The position numbers and the translations under genes are program-made. Below, piece after piece: positions 1-7,270 of a stretch of 15,544 bases of DNA; position 1 is the first letter of the stretch, and every line of letters begins with the position of its first letter. Origin of the DNA: an uncultured Bacilli bacterium (lineage in GTDB: Bacteria > Bacillota_I > Bacilli_A > RF39 > UBA660); assembly GCA_947627965.1 (NCBI GenBank), contig CANQYA010000008.1:1-15544 (forward strand), written 5' to 3'. Below the pieces are notes generated by a model. It was not told the DNA's origin, did no database searches, and saw only the letters and a program-made list of their open reading frames with translations.

Positions 1-256
1 CACTATATGGACCTTCACTAAGTAAGGAAGGACCTGGAACTGCCTCTACCTCAGTTAAAGTAAGTACATTACTATCAAAAGTAAGTGTTCCCGAAATATC
101 ACCACGTCCGTCTTGTTGTATTACCATAATGATATTAGAGCTCGTTCCTACACTTTCAGCATAAATAGTACTACCTACACGATTTAAGTCTGCCCTAACT
201 GTCAAAGGACATAAAAATAATACGACCAAAACCACCATTGAAATAAATTTTTTCAT
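1..256 (-). CDS. Exported protein with cohesin-like motif (3' end cut by window edge)
   Basis: This is the N-terminal 85 codons of a gene that continues beyond the left edge. It starts at ATG 256-254. The first ~22 residues form a classical signal peptide: KK, then a hydrophobic stretch MVVLVVLFLCPLTV, then a likely signal peptidase I site after VRA. The mature part contains ISGTLTFDSNVLTLTEVE, which resembles the beta-strand pattern of cohesin-type or adhesin-type modules. The next gene upstream (384-914) has the matching motif FSGNLIYDSDVL, so the two are probably paralogues. A ribosome binding site AAAGGAG (275-269) lies 12 nt before the start, and a second purine run GGGG lies closer. The gene has its own promoter at 286-316 with an 11-bp G tract between its boxes, so expression may be phase-variable. 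The function of the full protein is unknown; a cell-surface or secreted role is inferred from the signal peptide. Confidence 0.75.
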   Translation of the reverse strand, partial: MKKFISMVVLVVLFLCPLTVRADLNRVGSTIYAESVGTSSNIIMVIQQDGRGDISGTLTFDSNVLTLTEVEAVPGPSLLSEGPYS

Positions 257-285
257 TTTTCCCCTATACTCCTTTCAATGTATCC

Positions 286-316
286 ATTATACCCCCCCCC
301 CCTAGGGTTTTGTCAA
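286..316 (-). promoter_or_regulatory. Promoter with poly-G spacer, candidate phase-variable switch
   Basis: On the minus strand a perfect TTGACA (316-311) and a perfect TATAAT (291-286) are separated by 19 bp. The spacer is AAACCCTA followed by 11 consecutive G (302-292). The optimum spacing for a housekeeping sigma factor is 17 bp, so loss of two G would give a near-ideal promoter, while the present length should be weaker. Homopolymer G/C tracts between promoter boxes are the basis of phase variation in genes such as Neisseria porA and opc. The expected transcription start is about 20-25 nt before the ATG at 256. The promoter call is well supported by both consensus boxes; switching is inferred. 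Confidence 0.75.
292..302. repeat. 11-bp G/C homopolymer tract
   Basis: This is an uninterrupted run of 11 C on the plus strand (G on the minus strand). It is the only G/C homopolymer of this length in a strongly AT-rich window and lies exactly between the -35 and -10 boxes of the promoter at 286-316. Such runs change length by slipped-strand mispairing. Confidence 0.9.
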
Positions 317-383
317 CTCAATTAGTATATAACAAACAACATTTACACTATTTTACATTTTTGCTGGGGTGGGGGTATTTTTA

Positions 384-914
384 TTACTTTCCCTTTTTCT
401 TTACTGCCAAATATATTATTACAGCAACTACTACTAAGCTACTACCCAAAATAATATTCATTAATACTTCGTTCTTATTATCTTTATTAGTTTTTAAAAC
501 AACATCTTCGTCAATCCCATTAGACCAATTCCCTTCACTAGGATTAAACTTTATATTAGTTACCCCTTCTTTAGGAATATTTTTTACTTTAAATAAAATC
601 TCTATATCGCTATCTTCTTCTAAAGCAGGATAAGATATAAAAATATTACCATTATCAACAACTTTCATAATATTGTAATAATTATATACATTTTTAGAAT
701 TTTTTATAACTAAATCTTGAGACATAAAATCTAAAACATCACTATCATAAATAAGGTTACCACTAAAACTATCTTTTTGTGACTTTTTAATCACTAAAGA
801 TAGCTCACCCTCTTCATTATTTAAAGATATTACCCCTTCTAAAGACCCCTTAGCACATACATTTAACGGCAATATTAAAATACTTATTAAAAAGAATAAT
901 ATAATCTTTTTCAC
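384..914 (-). CDS. Small exported, membrane-anchored protein with cohesin-like motif
   Basis: The protein is about 176 residues. I place the start at GTG 914-912. The in-frame TTG at 923 directly abuts the AGGAG ribosome binding site (928-924) and leaves no spacing, whereas the GTG sits 9 nt downstream of it. The order is: a signal peptide of ~20 residues (KK, then IILFFLISILILPLNV, likely cleavage after VCA), an extracytoplasmic region of ~125 residues with FSGNLIYDSDVL matching the neighbouring exported protein, and a C-terminal transmembrane helix (residues ~152-170, IILGSSLVVVAVIIYLAV) ending in KKKGK. That gives an extracellular domain held by one C-terminal anchor. The ribosome binding site overlaps the dnaE stop codon, so it is probably co-transcribed and translationally coupled with dnaE. 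The family is not recognised beyond the cohesin/adhesin-like pattern. Confidence 0.75.
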   Translation of the reverse strand: MKKIILFFLISILILPLNVCAKGSLEGVISLNNEEGELSLVIKKSQKDSFSGNLIYDSDVLDFMSQDLVIKNSKNVYNYYNIMKVVDNGNIFISYPALEEDSDIEILFKVKNIPKEGVTNIKFNPSEGNWSNGIDEDVVLKTNKDNKNEVLMNIILGSSLVVVAVIIYLAVKKKGK

Positions 915-926
915 TCTAACCAACTC

Positions 927-3866
927 CTAAGAAAGTTTTTTTATTTTATTAACTATTATCTGATATTTATTTAAGCGTTTTTCTACCCTACCCCTTATTA
1001 ATAAAACATCACCTTTTTCAATATCTAAATAATTTTTATAAGTATCAGGAAACAAAGTAAAATCCATAGTTGTAACTTCATCACTTCCATAAAGAAAAGC
1101 CATTTTTTCTTTATTCTTAGTTTCTATAATCTTAATTTTATCAATTAAACAGATTAAGTCAATAGTTTTATTAAAATATTTATCAACATCACTTAAATCT
1201 ACAACTTTATACATACTTTTATATATGGTCGTTGGATATTCACTTAGATAGAAACCAAATAACTTTTTTTCATTAGCCATCAATACTTCTTTAGTAAACT
1301 CAGGATATTCTTCTATTTCTGGTTTAATTACTAAAGAAGGATCTAAGTCTTTAGTTAAAGATGCATAGTTTAAAAGCGTTGATAAATTATTTATTAAAGT
1401 ATTACGATTATAACCAAAAGAAGAAAAAGCTGACGCTAAAACAAGGGTTTCTAAAGTTTTTTCAGAAATATTTTTAGTAACTATTTTAGAAAAGCAATCA
1501 TATATATCTTTAAAACCATCTTTTCTATTTTTAATAATATCTTGACTAGTGACTAAGCCAATATTTTTTATATTAGATAAAGGAAAACGAATACCTTCTT
1601 CTTCAACTCGATAATAATCCATACTGTAATTAATATCAGGTAATAGTATTTTAATTCCTCTTTTCCTTATTTCGTCAATATATTCTTTAGTTTTAATTTC
1701 ACTACCAATAACCATCGATAATAAATTACTATAGAAATATTTAGGATATTTAGCTTTTAAATAAGCCATTTTATACGCTACTATGGCATAGGCAACTGAG
1801 TGAGATCGATTAAACCCATAATTAGCAAAATTAAGGATTAAATCAAAAACTTTTTTAGCTATTTCCCTACTGTATCCTTTTTTTAAAGCCCCATTTATAA
1901 ACTTTTCTTCTTCTTGTTTTAACATATCAAGTTTTTTCTTACTCATAGCTCGTCTTAAAATATCTGCTTCTCCTAAAGTGTAACCTGCCATAACGTTAGC
2001 TATCTGCATTATTTGTTCTTGGTAAACAATTATTCCATAAGTAGGTTTTAAAATAGCTTCTAAACTAGGATCGATATAATCGATCGGTTCTTCATTATGT
2101 TTTCTTCTTATATAAGTATCAATATTAACCGCAGGACCTGGTCTAAATAAAGCAATCGCACTAAAAAGGTCTTCCAAAGAAGTAGGTTCTAAATTTTGTA
2201 AAAAGTTACGCATACCTACTGATTCAAATTGGAATATTCCTAAAGTATCAGCTTTAGTAAAGATTGCTAAAGCATCTTTATCGTCTAAAGGTATCTTGGA
2301 AAAATCTATTTTTATTTTCTCGTTTTTTTCAATATCTGCTATTACATTCATTATTGTAGTAAGGTTTTTTAAGACTAAAAAGTCCATTTTTAATAATCCT
2401 ATTTCTTCTAAGTATTCCATTGAATATGCAGTTAAATAAGTATTTTCACTACTTTTAATAAGTGGAATAACATTAGATAAATCATACTTACACATAACAA
2501 TTCCAGCCGCATGGATAGAAGTATGACGAGGAAATCCTTCAATAAAAGAAGCAATTTCAAACATTAATTTAAAACGCTCATCACTATCAATTATTTTTCT
2601 AAATTCTATTTCTTTAGTATAAAAGTCTTTTAACTTTAACTTAGTTACTACTGGTATATATTTACATAATAAATCAACATCTCTACTATCAATATTTAAA
2701 ACACGAGCTACATCTCTTATAGCTAAACGACTAGCAAAAGTACCAAAAGTAACAATTCCAGCTACTTTATTTTCACCATATTTATTCTTAACATAATCAA
2801 TTACTTTATCGCGATATATATCAGGAAAATCAGTATCAATATCAGGCATAGTTACACGTTCAGGATTTAAAAAACGTTCAAATAATAAATCATACTTAAT
2901 AGGGTCAATATCGGTAATTCCTAAAGAGAATGCGACTAAAGAACCACAAGCACTACCACGTCCTGGTCCTACTAAAATCTTTTCTTTTTTAGCATATCTA
3001 ATAAAATCATAAACAATTAAGAAATAATTAGCAAATCCCATTTTAGTAATAACACTTAATTCATATTTTAATCTTTCATAATATTTTACAGGTACATTAT
3101 TATCAAATCTTTTATTTAATCCTTTTATACTTAAGTTTTGTAAGAATTTATCACTATCATTATCACTAGTTTCATAAATAGGTAATAAATTACCTAAGTT
3201 AGGAAATTCTAAATTACACATATCAGCAATAATATTAGTATTATTTAATCCCTCACTACTACTTAAAGAGACTACTTCGTCATTTAATATATAATTATAA
3301 TTATCACGATAATTATAATTATCACTTATTGTTTTATTATCTCTTATCATATATAGATATTTTAAATATTTTTCTTCATTTCTTCGCAAATATAAAATTT
3401 TATTAATAAAGACAACCTTTTTATTTATTTTCTTTGATTCTTCTTCTTCTTTAGGATTAGAAAATCCTAAGTATAAATCTTTATATATATCTTTTACTTG
3501 GTCATATATATTTATACTTCCATAAGGAATGATAGCTATAACATTAGTGTTATATTGTTTTAAGTCTTCGATATCAAGAGGACGATCTTCTTTAAGGGTT
3601 ATTAATTTAATTAAATTTTTATAGCCATTATAGTCTTTAGCATACAATAATATATTGCCATTATTAAATTTTAAATCTATACCTATAATAGGTTTAATAT
3701 TATTCTTTTGACATTCTTTATAAAAATGCATAACCCCCATCATATTATCGTCACATATAGCTATTGCTTTTATTTTTCTTTTATTGCAAACGTCCATTAA
3801 AGCGTCAATTGATACTAAACTAGATAATAGGGAATAATTAGTTTTTAAGTATAAACTTGTAAACAT
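927..3866 (-). CDS. dnaE: DNA polymerase III subunit alpha, DnaE type
   Basis: This is the replicative or lagging-strand DNA polymerase of family C. The chosen start is ATG 3866, giving 979 residues. It has a GAGGGTGAT ribosome binding site, and the longer reading frame to 3917 overlaps the promoter. Domains in order: an N-terminal PHP domain (~1-75), the polymerase core with PGRGSACGS (~301-309), the catalytic aspartates in PDIDTDF (~341-347) and the third in KMDFLVLKNL (~Asp495), the FRPGPA segment, a helix-hairpin-helix region, and a C-terminal OB fold (~870-979). There is no exonuclease domain, so this is DnaE and not PolC. The PHP metal ligands look degraded: the usual HxHxxYS opening reads LKTNYS and the usual DH reads DD, so PHP proofreading is unlikely. 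At 979 residues it is shorter than the roughly 1,100 of Bacillus DnaE. Confidence 0.95.
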   Translation of the reverse strand: MFTSLYLKTNYSLLSSLVSIDALMDVCNKRKIKAIAICDDNMMGVMHFYKECQKNNIKPIIGIDLKFNNGNILLYAKDYNGYKNLIKLITLKEDRPLDIEDLKQYNTNVIAIIPYGSINIYDQVKDIYKDLYLGFSNPKEEEESKKINKKVVFINKILYLRRNEEKYLKYLYMIRDNKTISDNYNYRDNYNYILNDEVVSLSSSEGLNNTNIIADMCNLEFPNLGNLLPIYETSDNDSDKFLQNLSIKGLNKRFDNNVPVKYYERLKYELSVITKMGFANYFLIVYDFIRYAKKEKILVGPGRGSACGSLVAFSLGITDIDPIKYDLLFERFLNPERVTMPDIDTDFPDIYRDKVIDYVKNKYGENKVAGIVTFGTFASRLAIRDVARVLNIDSRDVDLLCKYIPVVTKLKLKDFYTKEIEFRKIIDSDERFKLMFEIASFIEGFPRHTSIHAAGIVMCKYDLSNVIPLIKSSENTYLTAYSMEYLEEIGLLKMDFLVLKNLTTIMNVIADIEKNEKIKIDFSKIPLDDKDALAIFTKADTLGIFQFESVGMRNFLQNLEPTSLEDLFSAIALFRPGPAVNIDTYIRRKHNEEPIDYIDPSLEAILKPTYGIIVYQEQIMQIANVMAGYTLGEADILRRAMSKKKLDMLKQEEEKFINGALKKGYSREIAKKVFDLILNFANYGFNRSHSVAYAIVAYKMAYLKAKYPKYFYSNLLSMVIGSEIKTKEYIDEIRKRGIKILLPDINYSMDYYRVEEEGIRFPLSNIKNIGLVTSQDIIKNRKDGFKDIYDCFSKIVTKNISEKTLETLVLASAFSSFGYNRNTLINNLSTLLNYASLTKDLDPSLVIKPEIEEYPEFTKEVLMANEKKLFGFYLSEYPTTIYKSMYKVVDLSDVDKYFNKTIDLICLIDKIKIIETKNKEKMAFLYGSDEVTTMDFTLFPDTYKNYLDIEKGDVLLIRGRVEKRLNKYQIIVNKIKKLS
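3291..3326 (-). repeat. Two-copy 18-bp in-frame tandem repeat inside dnaE
   Basis: Two adjacent 18-bp units (3291-3308 and 3309-3326) are identical over their first 17 bases and encode a doubled DNYNY peptide. They lie in the poorly conserved linker between the PHP domain and the polymerase core, where a copy-number change would stay in frame. Confidence 0.7.
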
Positions 3867-3888
3867 ATTATCACCCTCTTCCAACCTT

Positions 3889-3917
3889 ATTGTACTACAA
3901 AAAAAGCTTTTAGACAA
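3889..3917 (-). promoter_or_regulatory. Predicted dnaE promoter
   Basis: On the minus strand TTGTCT (3917-3912) and TACAAT (3894-3889) are separated by 17 bp. This lies about 25 bp before the dnaE ATG at 3866 and just after the hairpin that follows the upstream sigma gene. Its position supports the 3866 start over the upstream in-frame alternative. Confidence 0.55.
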
Positions 3918-3923
3918 ATTAAA

Positions 3924-3943
3924 AGAAATGCCTAAGCATTTCT
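3924..3943 (-). terminator. Hairpin terminator after the sigma-factor pair
   Basis: An 8-bp stem, AGAAATGC pairing with GCATTTCT around a 4-nt loop, overlaps the stop codon of the second sigma gene. On the minus strand it is followed by TTTTAATTT. It would separate the sigma operon from dnaE. The stem is short and the T-run is broken, so termination may be partial. Confidence 0.5.
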
Positions 3944-5432
3944 AATTTTTTCCATTTCTCTTACTTTTAGACTTAACTTTTAATGTTTCTTGATATTCTT
4001 CTAGTTTTTTATTACTAGCAGTAGGATCTAAAGCAAAATCGACAAGGGAATAAGCTAAGTCACTATTTCTTATTTTATTTAATATTTTATCTTTAAATTG
4101 ATATACAGCTTGCCTAGATATTCCATAACTTCGAGATATATCATTTATTTCTAATCTTTCCTTATCGTATACGCCAAAGAATTTACTTAAAAATACTTGA
4201 TCACTAGGAGTTAATTTAGCATTATCTAAAACATGATAAAGTTCTTCTTTTAATTCAATTAAATTAATATTATCTAGTAATTGCCAACTATCTTCAGCAA
4301 ATATTTCGTCTTCCATAATAGTATCGCAATTAGTTAATAAATTCTTACGATAATTATAGATATTTTCTACAGGTATTTTTAAAGCTCTAGCTACTTCAAT
4401 ACAACGAGGACTTCTATTTAATTTGTGGGTTAATAGAGCTTCTTCCTGCCTTATTTGACTAGCTAAATTAGTATCGATAGAAGAATTATATGGTCTATCA
4501 ACTACTACAGTTCTAAATATATCTCTTTTAACCCATGCTTTAGCATAACTTACAAAACGTATACCAACATTTTCGTCATAGTTTTCTAAAGCTTCCATTA
4601 AGCCAATTACTCCTTCTTGAATAAGGTCAGATAATTCATAACCTAATCCAACATACTGTTTAGCAATACTTACAACAAATCTTAAATTCTTTTTAATTAA
4701 TTCTTCTCTAGCTTCTTTATCGCCCTTTTTATATCTTATAAATAGTTTTTTTTCTTCAAGAGGCGTCAAAACACTTTCCCCTCTAGTTGCATAAATAAAT
4801 TTTTTAACTACATCATTATCAAATTCAATCTCATTTAATTCTTCAAGAAGACACTTTTCACTATCAAAATATAATATTTCTTCTTTATCACAATATTCTT
4901 CTAATAAAGTCTTAGCTAAAAGATTATCAAATACTAAATTTATATCACCATTTTGAATTTCATAAAGATTATTATCGACAATCTTCTTAAAAATAGTATT
5001 TAATTTTTCGTCAGTACTTAACAATTTATCAAAAAGATAGGAATTAGGTATATAATCAACTCTCATACAAAAATTAGATAAATTAAGTAATCCTTCTCTA
5101 GCATCTTCATAAGAAGTTATTTCCCCAATATTAAAATTAATATAATTACTAAATATTTCAAGCACCCTATCAGGATAACGTAACATTCTTTTTACTCTTT
5201 TATTAATTGCTCTATCTAAGTCTTCTAAGTAATAATTATTTAGTTTATTAGTATCTTTGGTTTCTATTCCTCTTAAGAAAATATAAAAAGCTTTCATAGC
5301 ACTAACAAAGTAACTTCTTTCGTCAAGACCAGCATATTTATAATTATCATATTGACTAAGTGCTAATGAAAAGAATTCTGGAAATAAATCATTATTTACT
5401 AATTCTTTCATTTTTTCATCAGTTAATTTCAT
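3942..5432 (-). CDS. Sigma-70 family factor, atypical (second of a tandem pair)
   Basis: This is a 496-residue sigma-70-family protein that directs RNA polymerase to promoters. Region 2 spans about 241-315, with the core-binding LSDLIQEGVIGLMEALENYD and a region 2.3/2.4 segment FVSYAKAWVKRDIFRTV. Region 3 is at ~325-368 and region 4 with a helix-turn-helix (NDISRSYGISRQAVYQFKDK) at ~402-455. Residues 1-~200 form a helical extension unlike region 1.1 of primary sigma factors. It aligns with the extension of the neighbouring sigma protein: YIPNSYLFDKLL here, YFPNAKKLTYLL there. In housekeeping sigma factors region 2.4 reads WIRQAITRAI; here it is WVKRDIFRTV, so the Gln and Thr that read the -10 box are Arg and Phe. 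It is therefore unlikely to be the primary sigma factor. It starts 2 bp after the preceding gene, with GGGGG inside that gene's last codons, so coupled translation is likely. Confidence 0.85.
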   Translation of the reverse strand: MKLTDEKMKELVNNDLFPEFFSLALSQYDNYKYAGLDERSYFVSAMKAFYIFLRGIETKDTNKLNNYYLEDLDRAINKRVKRMLRYPDRVLEIFSNYINFNIGEITSYEDAREGLLNLSNFCMRVDYIPNSYLFDKLLSTDEKLNTIFKKIVDNNLYEIQNGDINLVFDNLLAKTLLEEYCDKEEILYFDSEKCLLEELNEIEFDNDVVKKFIYATRGESVLTPLEEKKLFIRYKKGDKEAREELIKKNLRFVVSIAKQYVGLGYELSDLIQEGVIGLMEALENYDENVGIRFVSYAKAWVKRDIFRTVVVDRPYNSSIDTNLASQIRQEEALLTHKLNRSPRCIEVARALKIPVENIYNYRKNLLTNCDTIMEDEIFAEDSWQLLDNINLIELKEELYHVLDNAKLTPSDQVFLSKFFGVYDKERLEINDISRSYGISRQAVYQFKDKILNKIRNSDLAYSLVDFALDPTASNKKLEEYQETLKVKSKSKRNGKN

Positions 5433-5434
5433 AA

Positions 5435-6886
5435 TTAATCCCCCTTCTTGGTTTTTGATTTTTTCTTTTGTTTAATTCTATTTTCAATAACTTTTTCAAA
5501 GGCTTGTGTTGGATTATCCATATATTCGGATAAAGCTTTAATTTCTTTTTGACGGCTAAGAAATAATAAAGCTTGTTTAGCTCGATAACTAGCAAATTGT
5601 CTAGAAATACCAAGCATCTTACCTATTTCTTCAAAAGTTAATGGCTCATTATCGTCAAAACCATATGCTAATTTTATAATTATCTTATCTCTTTCAAGTA
5701 AATTAGTTTTTTCAATTAAATTTCTAACATCTTCCTCAAGATTTCTACCTGTTACTATTTCTTCGGTATTTTCAGGGTCAGGAATAAAATCAGCATTTTC
5801 TTTTTGGTCATTACTATCGACATACACTTGTAAATTTAAGCTTATTGGTTCTGTCTCATTAGTATTAATAAAGTCTTGCATATATTCGATACTTACATTT
5901 AAGTATTTACTTAATTCTAAAATAGTTGGTTCTCTATTTAATTTATTTCTTAAATCATTCAAAGCAAAATTATATTTACCTCTAAATACATATTTATCGA
6001 CAGGAATTTTGATAAAAGTTCCTTTAGTACTTAAGGCTCTATAAATTTCGTTTTCAATACACATAACTGCAAGAGTAGAAAACTTTTTCCCCGCTTTATG
6101 GTCAAAGTGTTCAACTGCATTTATAAGTCCTATACTTCCTTCTTGGATTAAATCTAAATAAGGTAATCCTTTATATCGATATTTTTTAGCCGTTCTTGCT
6201 ACTAATCTTAAGTTTCTTTCGATAAGTTCGTCTCTAGCTTTAAGGTCACCATTACGATATTTCTCAAATAATTCGTTAGTTTCTTCTAGTGTTAGAAGTT
6301 TTTTATTTATATCATTAAAATATATTCCTAAAATATTTATATTTTTTTCGTCTTCTTGGTAACTAATAGGTTCTTCGTCATAAGTATCTAAATACATTTT
6401 TAATAGGTACAATCCTAAGTCACTATTAATGACATTGTTTAAATTATTATTCGTTAAAGTATTTTCTTCTCTTTCAGCAATAGACTTAAATATATCCTTT
6501 AAAATACTATTATTATTCAATAAATAGGTTAATTTTTTAGCATTTGGAAAATAATTATATTTTTGGAAAAAACTCATTAATTTTTGAAAAGCAATTGCTT
6601 TAAATTCATAACTATAAGTATTTTTCATATATTGTTTAACATAATTTTTAATAATGATAGGAGCTTTATCTTCTTTTTTCATTTCTTCTCTAGTAAAATT
6701 ATCAAGACATAATCTTAAATTAGAGTTAAATAATTCTTCGTTAAATTCCTTATCATTAATAGTTAATTTATAAGCTATATTGACGAATTTTCGATAATTT
6801 TCGGTAGTTAAATTTAAAAAGCGGTATTCTTGATATATTACTATCATTCTCTTTTTAACAATTGATTGCAACTCATCATTATCCAT
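5435..6886 (-). CDS. Sigma-70 family factor, atypical (first of a tandem pair)
   Basis: This is a 483-residue sigma-70-family protein. Region 2 spans about 217-290 and contains LPYLDLIQEGSIGLINAVEHFD. Region 3 is at ~307-350 (LNREPTILELSKYLNVS), and region 4 at ~395-445 has a helix-turn-helix FEEIGKMLGISRQFASYRAK. As in the next gene, the first ~200 residues are an extra helical domain of unknown function. The promoter-melting segment is strongly divergent: the usual YATWWIRQAITRAI reads TLAVMCIENEIYRAL, so both tryptophans and the -10-reading Gln and Thr are gone. This argues for an alternative sigma factor with different promoter preference, or for a protein whose promoter opening is helped by a partner. 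It is the first gene of a two-gene unit with a good promoter at 6920-6948. The start ATG has GGGGG 10 nt upstream. Confidence 0.85.
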   Translation of the reverse strand: MDNDELQSIVKKRMIVIYQEYRFLNLTTENYRKFVNIAYKLTINDKEFNEELFNSNLRLCLDNFTREEMKKEDKAPIIIKNYVKQYMKNTYSYEFKAIAFQKLMSFFQKYNYFPNAKKLTYLLNNNSILKDIFKSIAEREENTLTNNNLNNVINSDLGLYLLKMYLDTYDEEPISYQEDEKNINILGIYFNDINKKLLTLEETNELFEKYRNGDLKARDELIERNLRLVARTAKKYRYKGLPYLDLIQEGSIGLINAVEHFDHKAGKKFSTLAVMCIENEIYRALSTKGTFIKIPVDKYVFRGKYNFALNDLRNKLNREPTILELSKYLNVSIEYMQDFINTNETEPISLNLQVYVDSNDQKENADFIPDPENTEEIVTGRNLEEDVRNLIEKTNLLERDKIIIKLAYGFDDNEPLTFEEIGKMLGISRQFASYRAKQALLFLSRQKEIKALSEYMDNPTQAFEKVIENRIKQKKKSKTKKGD

Positions 6887-6919
6887 TTATAAATATCCCC
6901 CTTTTTGTCTATAGTTGCT

Positions 6920-6948
6920 ATAATATCATATAAACTTTAATTTGACAA
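6920..6948 (-). promoter_or_regulatory. Promoter of the sigma-factor pair
   Basis: TTGTCA (6948-6943) and TATTAT (6925-6920) on the minus strand are separated by exactly 17 bp, about 34 bp before the ATG at 6886. It is divergent from the rpmB promoter, leaving a compact 150-bp shared intergenic region. Confidence 0.6.
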
Positions 6949-6971
6949 TATCGTATTTTTTTAAATTTTAT

Positions 6972-7000
6972 TTGACTATTACTTAATAATATGATAAAGT
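6972..7000 (+). promoter_or_regulatory. Predicted rpmB promoter, extended -10 type
   Basis: TTGACT (6972-6977) is followed after 17 bp by TAAAGT (6995-7000). The TG at 6992-6993 supplies an extended -10 element (TGATAAAGT). The rpmB start is 37 bp downstream. Confidence 0.45.
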
Positions 7001-7036
7001 TAATAAGCGAGAATTATTAACTGAAGGAGGGAAATT

Positions 7037-7222
7037 ATGGCAATTAATATATCAAATAGAAAACCAAATTGTAAAGCAAGAGAAAGATCTCATGCTTTAA
7101 ATACTACTAATCGTAAACAAAAATTAAATCTTCAAGTAGTTAGACTTGGGGATGGAACTAAAGTAAGAATATCTGCTAAAGAAAAAAGAACTTTATATAA
7201 AGATTTTGATGTAACTGCTTAA
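7037..7222 (+). CDS. rpmB: 50S ribosomal protein L28 (bL28)
   Basis: This is a 61-residue basic protein of the large ribosomal subunit. It has the family hallmarks: an N-terminal segment with NRKPNCKARERSHALN, a central TNRKQKLNLQVVRL and a C-terminal RISAKEKRTLYK. Length is normal for the short Firmicutes form. The NxKP and SHALN pattern corresponds to the conserved G.SHA.N motif of bL28. An AAGGAGG ribosome binding site (7024-7030) lies 6 nt before the ATG. It is monocistronic, the only plus-strand gene in the window, and ends at a strong hairpin. Confidence 0.95.
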   Translation: MAINISNRKPNCKARERSHALNTTNRKQKLNLQVVRLGDGTKVRISAKEKRTLYKDFDVTA

Positions 7223-7238
7223 AGTTCTTTTTTTTATG

Positions 7239-7270
7239 AAAATAGACCTACAAAATCGTAGGTCTATTTT
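7239..7270. terminator. Bidirectional terminator between rpmB and the surface-protein gene
   Basis: A perfect 13-bp stem, AAAATAGACCTAC pairing with GTAGGTCTATTTT around a 6-nt loop, lies between the convergent ends of rpmB (7222) and the minus-strand gene ending at 7270. Plus-strand transcripts end in a T-run, and the A-rich left flank gives U residues on the minus strand. It should serve both genes. Confidence 0.85.

Noticed and set aside
366..375. Second G-rich stretch GGGGTGGGGG, considered as another switch or G-quadruplex
   Set aside because: Only two short G runs, interrupted, lying just past a gene end and not between promoter boxes.
915..923. TTG start for the exported protein at 923
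   Set aside because: It would begin directly after the AGGAG ribosome binding site with no spacing; the GTG at 914 has 9 nt and leads straight into the signal peptide.
3867..3917. N-terminal extension of DnaE by 17 residues
   Set aside because: The stretch contains the likely promoter and the ribosome binding site of the ATG at 3866, and DnaE homology begins at that ATG.
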